Positions 25,001-36,000 of a stretch of DNA of 64,000 nucleotides are shown here, one piece after another. The notes beneath the pieces are model-generated. The model was not told where the DNA came from. It saw only the letters and a program-made list of their open reading frames with translations, and ran no database searches. Position numbers and translations under genes: made by a program. How positions within the stretch are numbered: position 1 is the first letter of the stretch; every line of letters begins with the position of its first letter. Origin of the DNA: Pipra filicauda. Taxonomy: Eukaryota; Chordata; Aves; Passeriformes; Pipridae. The stretch lies in NCBI RefSeq assembly GCF_003945595.2, contig NW_024104554.1, positions 124,001 through 188,000 on the forward strand, in the 5' to 3' direction.

Positions 25001-25981
25001 ATGGGACCAGACGGGATCCATCCTAGGGTAATGAGGGAGCTGGTAGAAGAGCTTGCCAAGCCGCTCTCCATCATCTTCCAACAATCCTGGCTCACTGGGG
25101 AGGTCCCAGATGACTGGAAATTGGCAAATATCACCCCAATCCATAAAAAAGGCTGCAAGGCTGACACGGGTAACTACAGGCCTGTCAGCCTGACCTCGGT
25201 GCCTGGCAGAGTTATGGAGCAGATTATCCTGTGTGAAATCACACAGCAGCTACAGGATGGACAAGGGATCAGACCCAGCCAACATGGGTTTAGGAGGGGC
25301 AGATCCTGTTTGACCAACCTGATCTCCTTTTACGATCAGCTGACCTGCCTGGTGGATGAGGGAAAGGCTGTGGATGTGGTCTATCTGGACTTCAGCAAAG
25401 CCTTTGACAGTGTCTCCCATAGCATACTCCTGGAAAAGCTGGCAGCCCATGGCTTGGACAGGGGCACTCTGTGCTGGGTCAGGAACTGGCTCGAGGGCCA
25501 GGCCCAGAGAGTGGTGGTGAACGGAGTTGCATCCAGTTGGCGGCCGGTCACCAGTGGTGTTCCCCAGGGGTCAGTGCTGGGCCCAGTCCTTTTTAACATC
25601 TTTATCGATGATTTAGATGAGGGGATTGAGTCCATCATCAGCAAATTTGCAGATGACACCAAGTTGCGGGGGAGTGTTGATCAGCTGGAAGGAAGGAGGG
25701 CTCTTCAGAGGGACCTGGACAAGCTGGAGAAATGGTCTGATTGCAATGGGATGAGGTTCAACAAGGCCAAGTGCCGGGTCCTGCACTTTGGCCACAACAA
25801 CCCCCTGCAGCGCTACCGACTGGGCACAGAGTGGCTGGAGAGCAGCCAGGCGGAAAGGGACCTGGGGGTGCTGATCGACAGGAGGCTGAACATGAGCCAG
25901 CAGTGTGCCCACGTGGCCAAGAAGGCCAATGGCATCCTGGCCTGTATCAGGAACAGTGTGGCCAGCAGAGCAGGGAAGTGA
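25001..25981 (+). pseudogene. CR1 ORF2: reverse transcriptase domain
   Basis: A 326-codon open frame encoding the RT. Visible motifs are [10 protein letters not shown] at 42-51, YRPVSLTSV at 59-67, [13 protein letters not shown] at 95-107, motif [10 protein letters not shown] at 128-136, motif [15 protein letters not shown] at 185-198 and motif C FADD at 216-219, with both catalytic aspartates retained. GMRFNKAKC of the thumb region follows. The Met at 25001 is internal; CR1 similarity in this frame begins upstream at about 24968. The frame ends at 25979-25981 because of a 1-nt deletion at 25967-25968, and the C-terminal segment continues one frame over. All recognisable active-site residues of the RT are intact. 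Confidence 0.94.
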
Positions 25982-26448
25982 TCCTTCCCCTGTACTCTGC
26001 GTTGGTGAGGCCACACCTTGCGTATTGTGTTCAGCTCTGGGCCCCTCAGTTCAGAAAGGATATTGAGGTGCTGGAGCAGGTCCAGAGAAGAGCAACAAGG
26101 CTGGTGAAGGGACTTGAGCACAAGTCCTATGAGGAGAGACTGAGGGAGCTGGGGTTGTTTAGTCTGGAGAAGAGAAGGCTTAGAGGCGACCTCATCACTC
26201 TCTTCAACTACCTGAAGGGAGGCTATAGCCGGGCGGGGGTTGGTCTCTTCTCCCAGGCAACCAACAACAGGACAAGGGGACATGGGCTCAAGCTCTGCCA
26301 GGGGAGGTTTAGGTTAGATGTTAGGAAGAAATTCTTTACAGAGAGGGTTATCAGGCATTGGAATGGGCTGCCCAGAGAGGTGGTGGATTCACCATCCCTG
26401 GAGGTTTTTAAAGAGAGATTGGACGTGGCCCTTAGTGCCATGATATAG
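25969..26448 (+). pseudogene. CR1 ORF2: C-terminal segment
   Basis: This is the third piece of the broken ORF2, continuing in another frame after the second 1-nt deletion. It runs about 160 codons from [19 protein letters not shown] through [31 protein letters not shown] and [18 protein letters not shown] to the natural stop TAG. The same open frame extends upstream to 25741, but that part overlaps the RT in a different frame and is not CR1 protein. This segment recurs in more decayed form in the CR1 copies at 9.9, 31.9 and 56 kb. Confidence 0.9.
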
Positions 26449-26509
26449 TAATTTGAGTTGGATCTAGGGGTTGGACCTGCTGATCTCGGAGGTCTTTTCC
26501 AACCTCATC

Positions 26510-26530
26510 TATTCTATGATTCTATGATTC
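26510..26530 (+). repeat. CR1 3'-terminal octamer repeat
   Basis: Two to three copies of the ATTCTATG-type unit close the element. Family knowledge: CR1 elements end in such short repeats rather than poly(A), and the end is read by the CR1 RT. Confidence 0.9.
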
Positions 26531-26834
26531 AGAACTTGTAATAATTTCTAAATAAAACCTAAACTTTTTTCCAAGTATTTTGTCTTAGAGCCCAAACTTG
26601 AGAGTGCAATAATCAGCTGGAGTGGAAACAGAGGATTAGGAATTTTAATACTTACAAACGGGACAAAATTTATGACAAATATTAGATAAAAAATCTGTTT
26701 AAAGGCAAGCCAGCACTGCTACATATAGTTTATTTAGCTTATCTGCAGTATTTGTCTTATGAATGGGAACTTGAGTTGTCCATATAGAATCTGAATCAGC
26801 ATTTTAAGTGATAGATTTTAAGATTGTCTTATTC
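26531..26834. other. Unique spacer between CR1 and LTR
   Basis: About 300 bp of AT-rich unique sequence with no recognised feature. Confidence 0.6.
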
Positions 26835-26839
26835 CTGAA
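26835..26839. repeat. Target-site duplication, left copy (ctgaa)
   Basis: Identical to 27402-27406 on the other side of the LTR. Five bases fits ERVL-type integration and fixes the LTR boundaries. Confidence 0.85.
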
Positions 26840-27401
26840 TGTCATGGTTATCTCAACCCTTTGTGCCCCCACCAATGGGACAGAGGGGAGAAACAGGAAA
26901 GAAAAGAAAACGGAACCCATGGATTCAGATAAGAACAGTTTAATAATTTAAAAAAAAGAAAGACAATAATAATAACAATAAAACTGTTACTACTATTGTA
27001 ATTAAAGAAAAAAAAGAGAGAGAGAGTTAGGTAAAACCCAGGAAAGACAAGTGATGCACAATACAATTGCTCACCACACACTGACTGATGCCCAGCCTAG
27101 CCCCAAGCCATGATCGGCCCTCCCTTTCAGGTAACTCATCCCAGCATGACACTCTAGTGGATAGAATATGCCTTTGGACAGTAAGGGTCAGCTGTTCCAG
27201 CTGTGCTCCTTCCTGGTGTTTTGTGCAGTTCGTTACTGGCAGAGCATGAAACACTGTAAAGTCCTTGACACAGGGTAAGCACTTAGCAACAACCAAAACA
27301 TCAGTGTTGTATCAACATTATTCTTGTACTAAATTCCAAAACACAGCACTATACCAGCTACAATGAAGAAAACAAACTCTATGCCAGCTAAAATCAGGAC
27401 A
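26840..27401 (-). mobile_element. Solo LTR, avian ERVL-type
   Basis: A 562-bp LTR in minus orientation. Read on the minus strand it starts TGTCCTGATTTTAGCTGG and ends ATAACCATGACA. It carries ATTAAA (plus-strand tttaat at 26939-26944) followed by CTGTTCTTATCTGAATCC, parallel to the R region of the LTR at 19579-20155. The flanks are a perfect 5-bp target duplication, ctgaa at 26835-26839 and again at 27402-27406. A TTATT-rich stretch precedes the polyadenylation signal on the minus strand. No clear TATA box survives in U3. No retroviral genes adjoin it, so it is a solo LTR. Related bird LTRs are common, and the exact family name needs a database. Confidence 0.9.
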
Positions 27402-27406
27402 CTGAA
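27402..27406. repeat. Target-site duplication, right copy (ctgaa)
   Basis: Right-hand partner of 26835-26839. Confidence 0.85.
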
Positions 27407-28167
27407 GTATTAAACTATGTGATCTATCCATATTTACACTTCCTTTTCAGCAATGTTGTGAAACTAATTGGCCACTGCAGTCATTTCCACAGTTATCTTT
27501 TATGTAATGTCTGTCCTTGTCCAGAAAACCAGCTCTGGTCCAGCTTTGCTGTAATTGTCTTCTAAGAGAATTTCCTTTTCCTCTGCTCCATCTGACTGGC
27601 ACAACCAAGAAGTATGGCTATGGCTCCCATGACTCTTGAAGAAAATGGGAGAATCTCCAGTTTTATATTAACATCCTGTTGTTCAGTTGGGATAAAACAA
27701 TATTTAAAAATTCATGGTATTAGTTTAATAAGTATGAAAGCAAAAATGAATTCTTTTGACTGAAAGGTCCCATTTTACCTCCTAGTTGAACGACAATATT
27801 TTGGAAGTCAGACAAATATAAAGTTACTGAATGTGTCTTTCTCTAGTCTTGATGTTTCATAAAGTTGTGTATTAACATAGTATGTGAGTGCTATGTATAC
27901 ATATCCAGACACAGTGCCTTTATTTTTTCACCATGCCTCCCTGGACTTCTGGAGGTAAGGATTTTTGGGGTTAGTGAAAAAAAAAGTTAGGAACAGAGGA
28001 TACTATTCACAAGGTAAATGTAATTTAGAAGGTGGTAATTTTTTTACAGGAAGTTTATGAAAAATTTCTTGAAGACTTTAGGTTTGTTTATTCTGCCCTG
28101 ATAGATTGTTCTCTTGAGAAGATTCTCCTACTCTTCTGTTTTACATTTCCATAGTTAAATAGAGTGG

Positions 28168-28193
28168 TTATAATTCCTAGTTATAATTCCTAG
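28168..28193. repeat. 13-bp tandem duplication
   Basis: ttataattcctag occurs twice in a row, identical. Confidence 0.85.
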
Positions 28194-28320
28194 GTCCTAT
28201 TTTGCCTTTTGAGTAAAATGACGATGTGTTTCTTGCTTTCACTATTTGGTCAAAATTTGGTAAACTAGAAGCTGACAAAGCAGACTGTAGAGAGTGGCAT
28301 AAGCAGAGGAGGATGTAGGT

Positions 28321-28348
28321 GATAGCAGAATGCTGATAGCAGAATGCT
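28321..28348. repeat. 14-bp tandem duplication
   Basis: gatagcagaatgct occurs twice in a row, identical. Confidence 0.88.
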
Positions 28349-31300
28349 GATGAAACTTGTTTCTCTTTGTCATCAGTTTTAGGTGCAGTAAGCTTGAAAA
28401 TTTAAGTTAATTAAGGAAACAGTAGTCATATTTTTATACGAGAACAGTGCTTCCTATTGAAATGGATATGAAGGAAGTAATTTTTATAAAATTATTTGGT
28501 TGCTTAGGCTAACTACTTTTAATAGTCATTAACAGCAATTAACATTTTAATATTTTTTATATTTTTCAAATTGAAGAAAACTGTTAGAAAAGTTGACGAT
28601 GATATAAACACAAGTTAATTTTAATTAAAGAAACTACCTAGATTATTCTCAAAACATTTATTGAAAAGAAGATTGGTGCAGAAGAATTTGCTATGATTTG
28701 GTTAAATATGTAAAGTAAGTTCAAGGAACTTCCAAAACTTCTCTAAATACTCTTCTTCTGATTACTGTGGTTGTTAAATTGCATCCTTAAAAGTCTTCCC
28801 TTCTGTACAACTTCCTGCAAACTTTGGATAAAAGTCTGCAGAACTCCCTCATACAATAGATGGCACTGCAAATCTCACAACCAGCCTGAACCTTAGGAAA
28901 GGCAATCTGAGTTCTGGACTCTCAGGCTGAACTTCCATCCTTTCTTGTTTGCAAAGTAAGGACAAGTGCCAGCCTGTACCTTGTCATCCACTTATTGGCC
29001 GTTTAGGTCTCTTTTTAGTGAGAGAGTAATAACAGAATTCTCTGGCTTCTCCATAAACTCCTCCAGCATGTTCAACTCTGCAACAACTGAAAGGGTCAGG
29101 CAATTTGAACTAGGAATCAGAGAGAAAATTGAGAATAGGTGCTACATTAATGCTGAATTAAGGAAATTAAGGCATAAAATCATATAGCTCCTGAAATATA
29201 AACACTTCTTACATTCTTGCTGGTGTTGCTAAGCTAGTGAGCAAGTGTTAAAAATTGACTCTTTCAGCATGTATTTAAATGGTTGAAAGATTTTGCAATT
29301 TTAATGGCCCCAAGTTATCGGCTTTGTGCAGGCACCTGCCCTGCACACATGTAACTCAGTTTACAAATATGTGATTGCTTGTATAACTACAGCTAATAAA
29401 ATATACCCCCTACATTCATTATCATAGGTCCTGCTTCTCTAGTTACTTCACTAACTTCCTAAAATCTAAATTTATTTTCAAATCTAATTATAAAATGTTG
29501 ATTTTTGTTGTTTGGTTTTTTTTTTTCCTGAACATATTTTTGTCTTTGCTGGCTTTTTATGTCAGTGCTTTTATTGTTGTCAATGTTTTTTTACTTGAGC
29601 TTTTTCAGGGAACAGACAAAATGTTTCTTGGACAGATAAGTTTATTGACTTCTTGTAAGTGTATCATGGACATACAGCTGTTATGCAAACATATCTAAAA
29701 ACCCCCTTTGGAAATTCTGCTTTGGAAGAAAATTATAGCAAAAAAAAAGTTTAAGATCTTTAAAAGAAGAGCATATTTTGTGACATTGCTGTTGTTTGAC
29801 AAGGCAGAGTATATTACCTGGTATGTGTTGTTGATCATTGTTTACGAGGGATTCTTTCTATCTCCAAAAGCAGATATACTATTTTAATGACAGTTTTTAA
29901 TACCTGCTGTTAGTTGCTATATTTGGAGAGATAATTCCATGGTGTAGAATAAGTACAGAAGTGAGTTTAAAGTGGCAACCTTCTCATTGTTTTGAATAGT
30001 GATAATTTATAATGAAATATTTTTGATACCACTAAGGTACCTCTAAGATTTATATTTTTTTCAGAGGTATTTTACAGTCCCTGAATATACAGGGACATAA
30101 TGTTACCATGTAAGACTCCACTAAGGAAAAGAATTTATGAAAGGGTATAGATGCCATCAGCTGTCTGAGAGCCACTCTAGGAGCTCTGTTGTACTGTTAA
30201 TATCAAAATTAGAATTGGCCCGAGATTATTTCATGTAATTTTCTTACAGAAGGTTAAAAGTTCTAATGTGTGGAAACATTGTCAAATTACTGATGATTTT
30301 TGGTTTTTGTAATTTATTTTTAATAAGCAAAGTCATCACCACATTTCTTTTCTCAAGAAATCATTTGTGTCTATGGAACTGCAAAATTTTCTCCTATTCT
30401 ATGATCCCAAATATTGTTATTTCTTCTATGTTAAAGGTACCTTTGCATTCTCAAAAAGGACTGAGGGGTCTGTGAGTTGGTTTGTGAGGGGTTTGTGGTT
30501 GGACATGGCAAACCAGTCTCAAGGGCTGCATGCTCATCTCACCACCTAGAAGAAAGGAAATAACCTTAGCCACTGGAAATCACCTGCCTCTTCAACATAT
30601 AGATAGCTTTTCCATTTTCTCAAACATGTTTAACTTGCTTCTCAGGAGATTTAATAAATACTGCAGTGCTTATCATTTCAAAACTACTTTTCTTTAAGGC
30701 TTCCTGAATTTGTGTCACTTAGCTTTCTGATCATTCAGCCAAGCTGCTTTATTTGACTTCCCTCTGAGTGACTCATGCTTGGAAAAACGGTTTGTACTTG
30801 TACAGTTCAAGACCTGGTAAATACTCAGTGCTTGTTCTGTGAGAAACACAAGATGCTCCTGCTGGCTGGCTGAGGACAACAGCATCGGCAGCCTGCCCTT
30901 TCAGTCACAGCTGACCAAATCTAAAGATCTGAGGAAATATCTTGAGGAAAACTGAGTCAAATGATTTAACCCGCTTAAATCTTGGCCTTGCCCAATTCTC
31001 TGGAGTGGAACCCGTGGACTTTTTTTTCAGATATACTTTGAAGTCACAGAGGCCTAATGAGACATTGAATTCCTGTGAGTTAGTTGGCTTTCTGCCTGGA
31101 TGTTAACTCTATGGATCCAACCCTTCCAGAAGCCAAGGGAATATTTCACAAGCCACCTGGGTCTGTAGATGTTGTCAAACCGATCTCCTTGAAGGATGCA
31201 GTAGTGCAGACCAAATTGTGATTCTTTCCCTTCTTGCTGTGGAAACGCAGCCAAACCAACTCTATGAGTCTCAATTTTTACCATTTATTTTGTTTCTAAT

Positions 31301-32521
31301 AAGCATAATATCTACCTTCCTACATCAGTTCAATGAGAATACTTCAGCTAATGTTTATACAGGTTTTGGAAATGTAAAATATTCTCTAAATATACTTTCT
31401 AAGGGTATATATTATCTAAATAATATATTCATTATTACAACCATCTGAATTGCTCATTATGAGCTGTATTCTGGCTATTTTGATCTCTTTCTCTGGACAG
31501 ATAAATGATTTGCTGCTGGTATGTATATTTACATTATTTTCCACATGAGCTTCTTAGAATATCTGGGTACAAGTCAAAATTAAGACAGGAATGTTCTATA
31601 TTTTTTATTTTATTTTATTTAGTCCATTCCAAAACAAGATCATTCTGTTGGAACTGAGTTTCTAATAATTAGTTATGTTGTTAGGAAAAATCGAATGATC
31701 TTTCAATCACATATTCAGTGCAATAATATGAGTGATCATGAGTCAGAAATTCAGTACAAAAAAATCTTTGTTCTTGAAACAGAATGCATGAAGGAAGGGT
31801 GCCCCTCAGGAAACTTGACTATATTCCAGAAATTCAGAAATTTTGATGAATCACAGAATCATAAAGGTTAGAAGAGACATTCAAGATTATCTAGTCCAAC
31901 TGTTAATCCATTACCACCATAATCACCCCTAAAACATATCCCCAAGAACCACATTCAGATGCCTCCTAAACACTTCCAGAGATGGTAAATCCACCACCTC
32001 CCTGGGCAACTTATTCCTATGGTTGACCACTCTTGCAGTGAAAACATTTTTTCTGATATCTAATCTGAACTTCCTCTGATGGAATTTAAGGCCAGTTCCC
32101 TCATCCGTTCCTCACAGGACATGTTTCCTAAAGTCTTCACCAGCTTTGTTGCCCTTCTCTGAACACTCTTGAGCACCTCAGTGTCATTTTTGAGATGAGA
32201 GGCCCCAAACCAGTGCCAAGTCCAGGGGAACAATCACTGCCCTAGTCCTGCTGGCCACACTATTCCTGGTACAAGCCAGGATGCCATTGGCCTTCTTGGC
32301 CACCTGGACACACTGCTGGCTCCTGTTCAGCTGCTGTTGATCAGCACCTCCAAGTCCTTTTCCACTGGGCAGCTTTCCAACCCCTCTACCCCAGCCTGTA
32401 GCACTGCCTGAGGTTGTTGTGACTGAAGTGCAGGACCCAGCTCTTCCCCTTGTTGAATCTCATTCAGTTATCCTTGGCCCATCGACCCAGCATGTCCAGA
32501 TCCCTCTTTAGTGTCTTCACA

Positions 32522-32658
32522 GGATTACAGAATCTTCCAAGTTGGAAGGGACCCACAAGGGTCATCAAATCCAACTCTTAAGTGAATGGCCTGTACAGAG
32601 ACTGAACCCACAAACCTTGGTGTTATTAGCACCATGCTCTAACCACCTGAGGTAAGCC
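32522..32658 (-). mobile_element. tRNA-Ile-derived SINE with CR1-like tail
   Basis: Read on the minus strand, the first 70-odd bases follow tRNA-Ile: a GGC start, an A-box region CCTCAGGTGGTTAGAGC, an anticodon loop GTGCTAATAACACC that still carries AAT, a B-box-like GGTTCAGTCTC, and an acceptor end ACAGGCCA. The rest is a short tail close to a CR1 3' end (GGGTCCCTTCCAACTTGGAAG, then GATTCTGTAAT). This composite structure matches my recollection of TguSINE1 of passerine birds, which is thought to be mobilised by CR1. It sits inside the minus-strand CR1, in the same orientation, with degenerate flanking duplications. Family knowledge: transcription would use the internal A and B boxes (Pol III). 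It is non-coding, and the body appears full-length. Confidence 0.88.
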
Positions 32659-32863
32659 TTCCTACCCTCCAGCAGATCAACACTACCACCTAACTTGGTA
32701 TCATCTGTGAACTTGCTGAGGATGCACTCATCCAGAGTTCAATAAAGATGTTAAACAGGACAAACCCCAAGACCACTAGATAAGGACAAGTCCTGAAGAC
32801 CACTACCGACTGGCCGCCAGACGGATTTAGTTCCATTCACCACCACTCTCTGGGCCCAGACAT

Positions 32864-33061
32864 CTAGCCAGTTTTTAACCCAGCAAACCAACTGTCCAAG
32901 CCATGAGCAGCCAGCTTCTTTAGGAGAATGTGTTGGGAGACAGTGTCAAAGACTTTACTGAAGTCTACATAAACAACATCCACAGCTTTTCCCTCATCCA
33001 CTAAGCAGGTCACCTTGTCATAGAAGGAGATTATGTTGGTGAGACAGGACCTGCCTTTCAT
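32864..33061 (-). pseudogene. CR1 RT fragment (motif A region)
   Basis: This 65-codon open frame is the part of the RT around motif A: GRSCLTNIISFYDK at 3-16, VYVDFSKVFD at 30-39 and [13 protein letters not shown] at 46-58. It matches the intact copy at about 25298-25460 with scattered substitutions. Its N-terminus is cut by the element's 5' truncation, and downstream the frame decays. There is no catalytic FADD here. Confidence 0.85.
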
Positions 33062-33083
33062 AAACCTGCATTGACTGGGCCTG

Positions 33084-36000
33084 GTATTTTACTATGTCAT
33101 TGTTTTGTTCAAATTTTCTTTTTAATTGGTTAAACCTTTGTGATTTTTTCCTTATACTCTCCTGCAAACACACATATTCATGTACAAGAAGGTTTTCAGT
33201 TTTCTGTAATAAAATACACAGAAAATACTGTCTATAAGGTTTTAAGCAAATAGTATTACATGAGCATACATTTTTGCAAACATAGAGACTCAGTCAAAAA
33301 TCTCAGTTCCTTTATGAAACTGGATGTGGAATAATACTGTTTGTCTGGGTTATGCTCATGGTATAAATCCCATAGTGAGGATTAGTGAGGCAAATAAGCG
33401 CACAGAGACTGTGTAGGTGATTTTCCTTTTTATACCTCACTGTCATATTCACAATTTCATGCTGCATTTTTCTTGCTGTATGGCCTTGTTGTTGGTTAGG
33501 TGTGTTAAGGCAGATTACTGTCACAGACATGAACACTCACCAGAAAGTCTTTGGACCAGTCCTGTTACGTCCACCAAAACTGTGGCTTGAGTGGATTTTT
33601 ATGCTACAATTTTACCAAACTGGATATCAAGGAATATTCTTAGGCCTTGACTGTCACTAGTCTTTGCTTTTTACAATTGCCCATGGTTAACTTTTGGCTT
33701 TTTTTAAGTAATTCTTTCCACAGGAATTTCTGAGCATGCTTTGGAAGCCAAAATACATCCAGCAGGCAGGCTGGTTACATTCACCCTGCTTTGAAATCTG
33801 AGACTTCCCTAGCATAGATACACTTGCTCCATATCAGTGCTCCTGGACTCAGTGCTCAAAAGTGTTCCTAGGTACATTCAATTCTAACAATATAGATGTA
33901 GCCTAGATGTCCAATCTAGACAACTCTGATTGCCTTCTTCCCAGCAATATGTAATTTTTTTAAGTGTGACACTCCAGTTAATTACATAGAGTAGACATCT
34001 GTGCGTGCACAGAAACACTCTGCACTGCAAGATAAGAGCCTGTCTCCTGCCAAAAAGATGTGCAGTAGCTGTAGTGCTTAATTGAAGAGGCCGGACAGTC
34101 ATGAAGGAGCAAAAGATCTGGAATTCTGGCCCTTGCAGCCAACCTTGTTGTTTGCCTGATTTTTGATCCTATGCTCTTACTTTCCTGGCTGGAAATGGCT
34201 CTTACCCTTGCATGTTATCTTTGACCTAACATCTTGAGACACTTCTTACTGGCATTGGAGATGTTCTACTCAAAAATGTTGGTTGCCTGAAATGAAGGTC
34301 TTTGAGAACTATAAGAATTATGCAAAAGGCAGGTGATACTATCACTTTCCCTTTATTCCTTCCTTCCACTTACAAAAGGGCTATAATTTCTGAATTAATT
34401 ATCTTTCCTTTGAGGCAGCTGAACTACTGAAGTGCTGAATAGATAGAGGATCTTCTAATGTTTCTCACTGTCTAGTGTTAGTGTATGGTTTGATGTTCTT
34501 AACCATGGGAGCACCAATGGTCCTGTTGTTAGGGAAAGAGGGAGAGTAGAGATAACAAATTCAATTGATCCCCTTAAATTATTAAATTTTGGTCACTGGG
34601 ATTCCTAAGTAAAGCCTAGCCTATTCTCTTGGTCTCTCATCATTGCTGGCATTAAATCCTGGGTTCACTGAAGCCAGTGAAGACATTCCAGCTCTGGTTC
34701 AGTTTTATAAACATAAACATCTAGTGATCCTTGGAATACGCAAGGATATTCCACCTGGACTCCATATTCTGTTCAAGAAAGGTGCAGGTTTCCTTCTCTT
34801 CCACTGTCACATCTGCTAAGTGATTTGGATATGACAGTATCCAAAAGTCTCTAAATTCACATGTTTACTGAATAGAGAGCCTCCTTTCACATAGCAAAGT
34901 CAAGATTTTCTCTCTTATGCTTAGTTTTTTATAATCACAGTGTTTGTCTATGGGTCCTTTGTGTGGTTGAAGTTTTGATTGTGTGCTTAATAAATGATTA
35001 ATTATCCTCTTTTTCTTCTCTTCTTGCTTTGGACTCTTTTCCAATGAACATACAGTTTTTCTAAACCAATTGCCCAGTGACTCCTCCCAACCATGTTTGA
35101 TTGATCCATGACAAGGTAGTAGACATAGATTATCGCCCTCCTCTGCCTTTCCTTCTGTAAATCTGATCCATTAACTTTTCTCCTTCTCTGTATTTGATCA
35201 TCCCATTAATTTGTGCAGTCACTTAGATTTTGGAACAGCATGCAGGAATCTGGCAGAAACCCAGGACAGCATGCTTCCCTGTCATACTTGCACTTACAGT
35301 GAGTTGAAGTTTTTTGGCTGCATAGTAAACCATTCTTGATCTGATCTTTACACGTTAAAATCTAGAAACCAGATGTTTTTAATGAAATTGCTGGTGCTAT
35401 CATGGGGTCAGTTCAAAACCTGTATTACTTGGAAATTCTTGTAAGTTATGGATAGTTCATTTTAGCATGTGCTCGCTCCAGAATAGCTGAGGTTCTCAGC
35501 TGTGATAAAATGGCATCATTAAACTTTGTTACTTGCCTGTTCCTTCATGAAAGGCAGGGTAAAAATCTTTTATATAATAAGGAATTGGCAATTTGGTTTC
35601 CTGTTAAAGTGAAAACCACAAGTATTACAATTTTTTCTTACATTTTTCCTTAAAACTTCCTTGAGCTGGGTTAGCTGCAGAAAGCCTGGGAGTTAGATCG
35701 CTTGTGCACATGCCAGCAATTTTTGATAACCATCGTGCTTTGTAAAGTTTCAGTCATGCTCTCTCACTTGCCACTTGTGCTGTATCCCATCTATGGTGTT
35801 TCAGAAATCACTGCAAAGATTTGAGGCTTTTTATTTTTGCATGCTTGACCAGATGCGCCATGATGCAGTACCTAATCTTTCAGATTTTTCTATTCCAGTC
35901 ATGATGTCTTTTGAACTTTACTTACACTTTTTTATAAAATATATCAGATGCAAAATCATCTGTCATTTTTTCTCTGATTGGTCGGATGCCTTCAAAACCA

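Larger units (their letters stand above)
23805..26530 (+). mobile_element. CR1 LINE, 5'-truncated, nearly intact ORF2
   Basis: A 2.7-kb CR1 covering most of ORF2 and the complete 3' end. It holds an apurinic endonuclease domain missing its N-terminus, the reverse transcriptase, the C-terminal segment with its natural stop at 26446-26448, and a short 3' UTR ending in attctatgattctatgattc, the CR1 terminal octamer repeat. A full CR1 is usually about 4.5 kb, so ORF1 and the first endonuclease motifs are absent, as expected from incomplete reverse transcription. Only two 1-nt deletions interrupt the reading frame (about 24963-24967 and 25967-25968), and I see no nonsense codon outside those shifts. 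That suggests a much younger copy than the other CR1s here. It cannot move by itself. Confidence 0.95.
27407..31848. other. Unique AT-rich non-coding DNA
   Basis: No exon or interspersed repeat was recognised. It holds a 13-bp tandem duplication at 28168-28193, a 14-bp one at 28321-28348 and a (TTTTA)n-like run near 31600-31621. Confidence 0.6.
31849..33083 (-). mobile_element. CR1 LINE fragment hosting a nested SINE
   Basis: A minus-strand CR1. The left end is the reverse complement of a CR1 3' terminus (aatcacagaatcataaagg). Rightward lie the reverse complements of the 3' UTR, the ORF2 C-terminal segment and part of the RT, reaching RT motif A in the frame 33061-32864 (GRSCLTNIISFYDK then VYVDFSKVFD). 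Without the 137-bp SINE at 32522-32658 it is about 1.1 kb, 5'-truncated inside the RT near 33083. It has many frame breaks and is far older than the copy at 23805-26530. Confidence 0.9.

Noticed and set aside
25741..25968. Upstream part of the plus open frame ending at 26448, overlapping the RT in another frame
   Set aside because: The RT in the other frame has conserved residues here; this frame is CR1 protein only from about 25969.
25613..26283. Long antisense open frames (133 and 156 codons) over the CR1
   Set aside because: They are shadows of the GC-richer CR1 coding sequence without motifs of their own.
32587..32658. Possible functional tRNA-Ile gene
   Set aside because: The T-arm and acceptor stem are mutated, and it continues into a CR1-like tail, so it is a SINE head.
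33300..33900. Suspected LTR (TATA-like and polyadenylation-like words)
   Set aside because: I found no TG...CA termini, no target duplication and no block order shared with the window's other LTRs.
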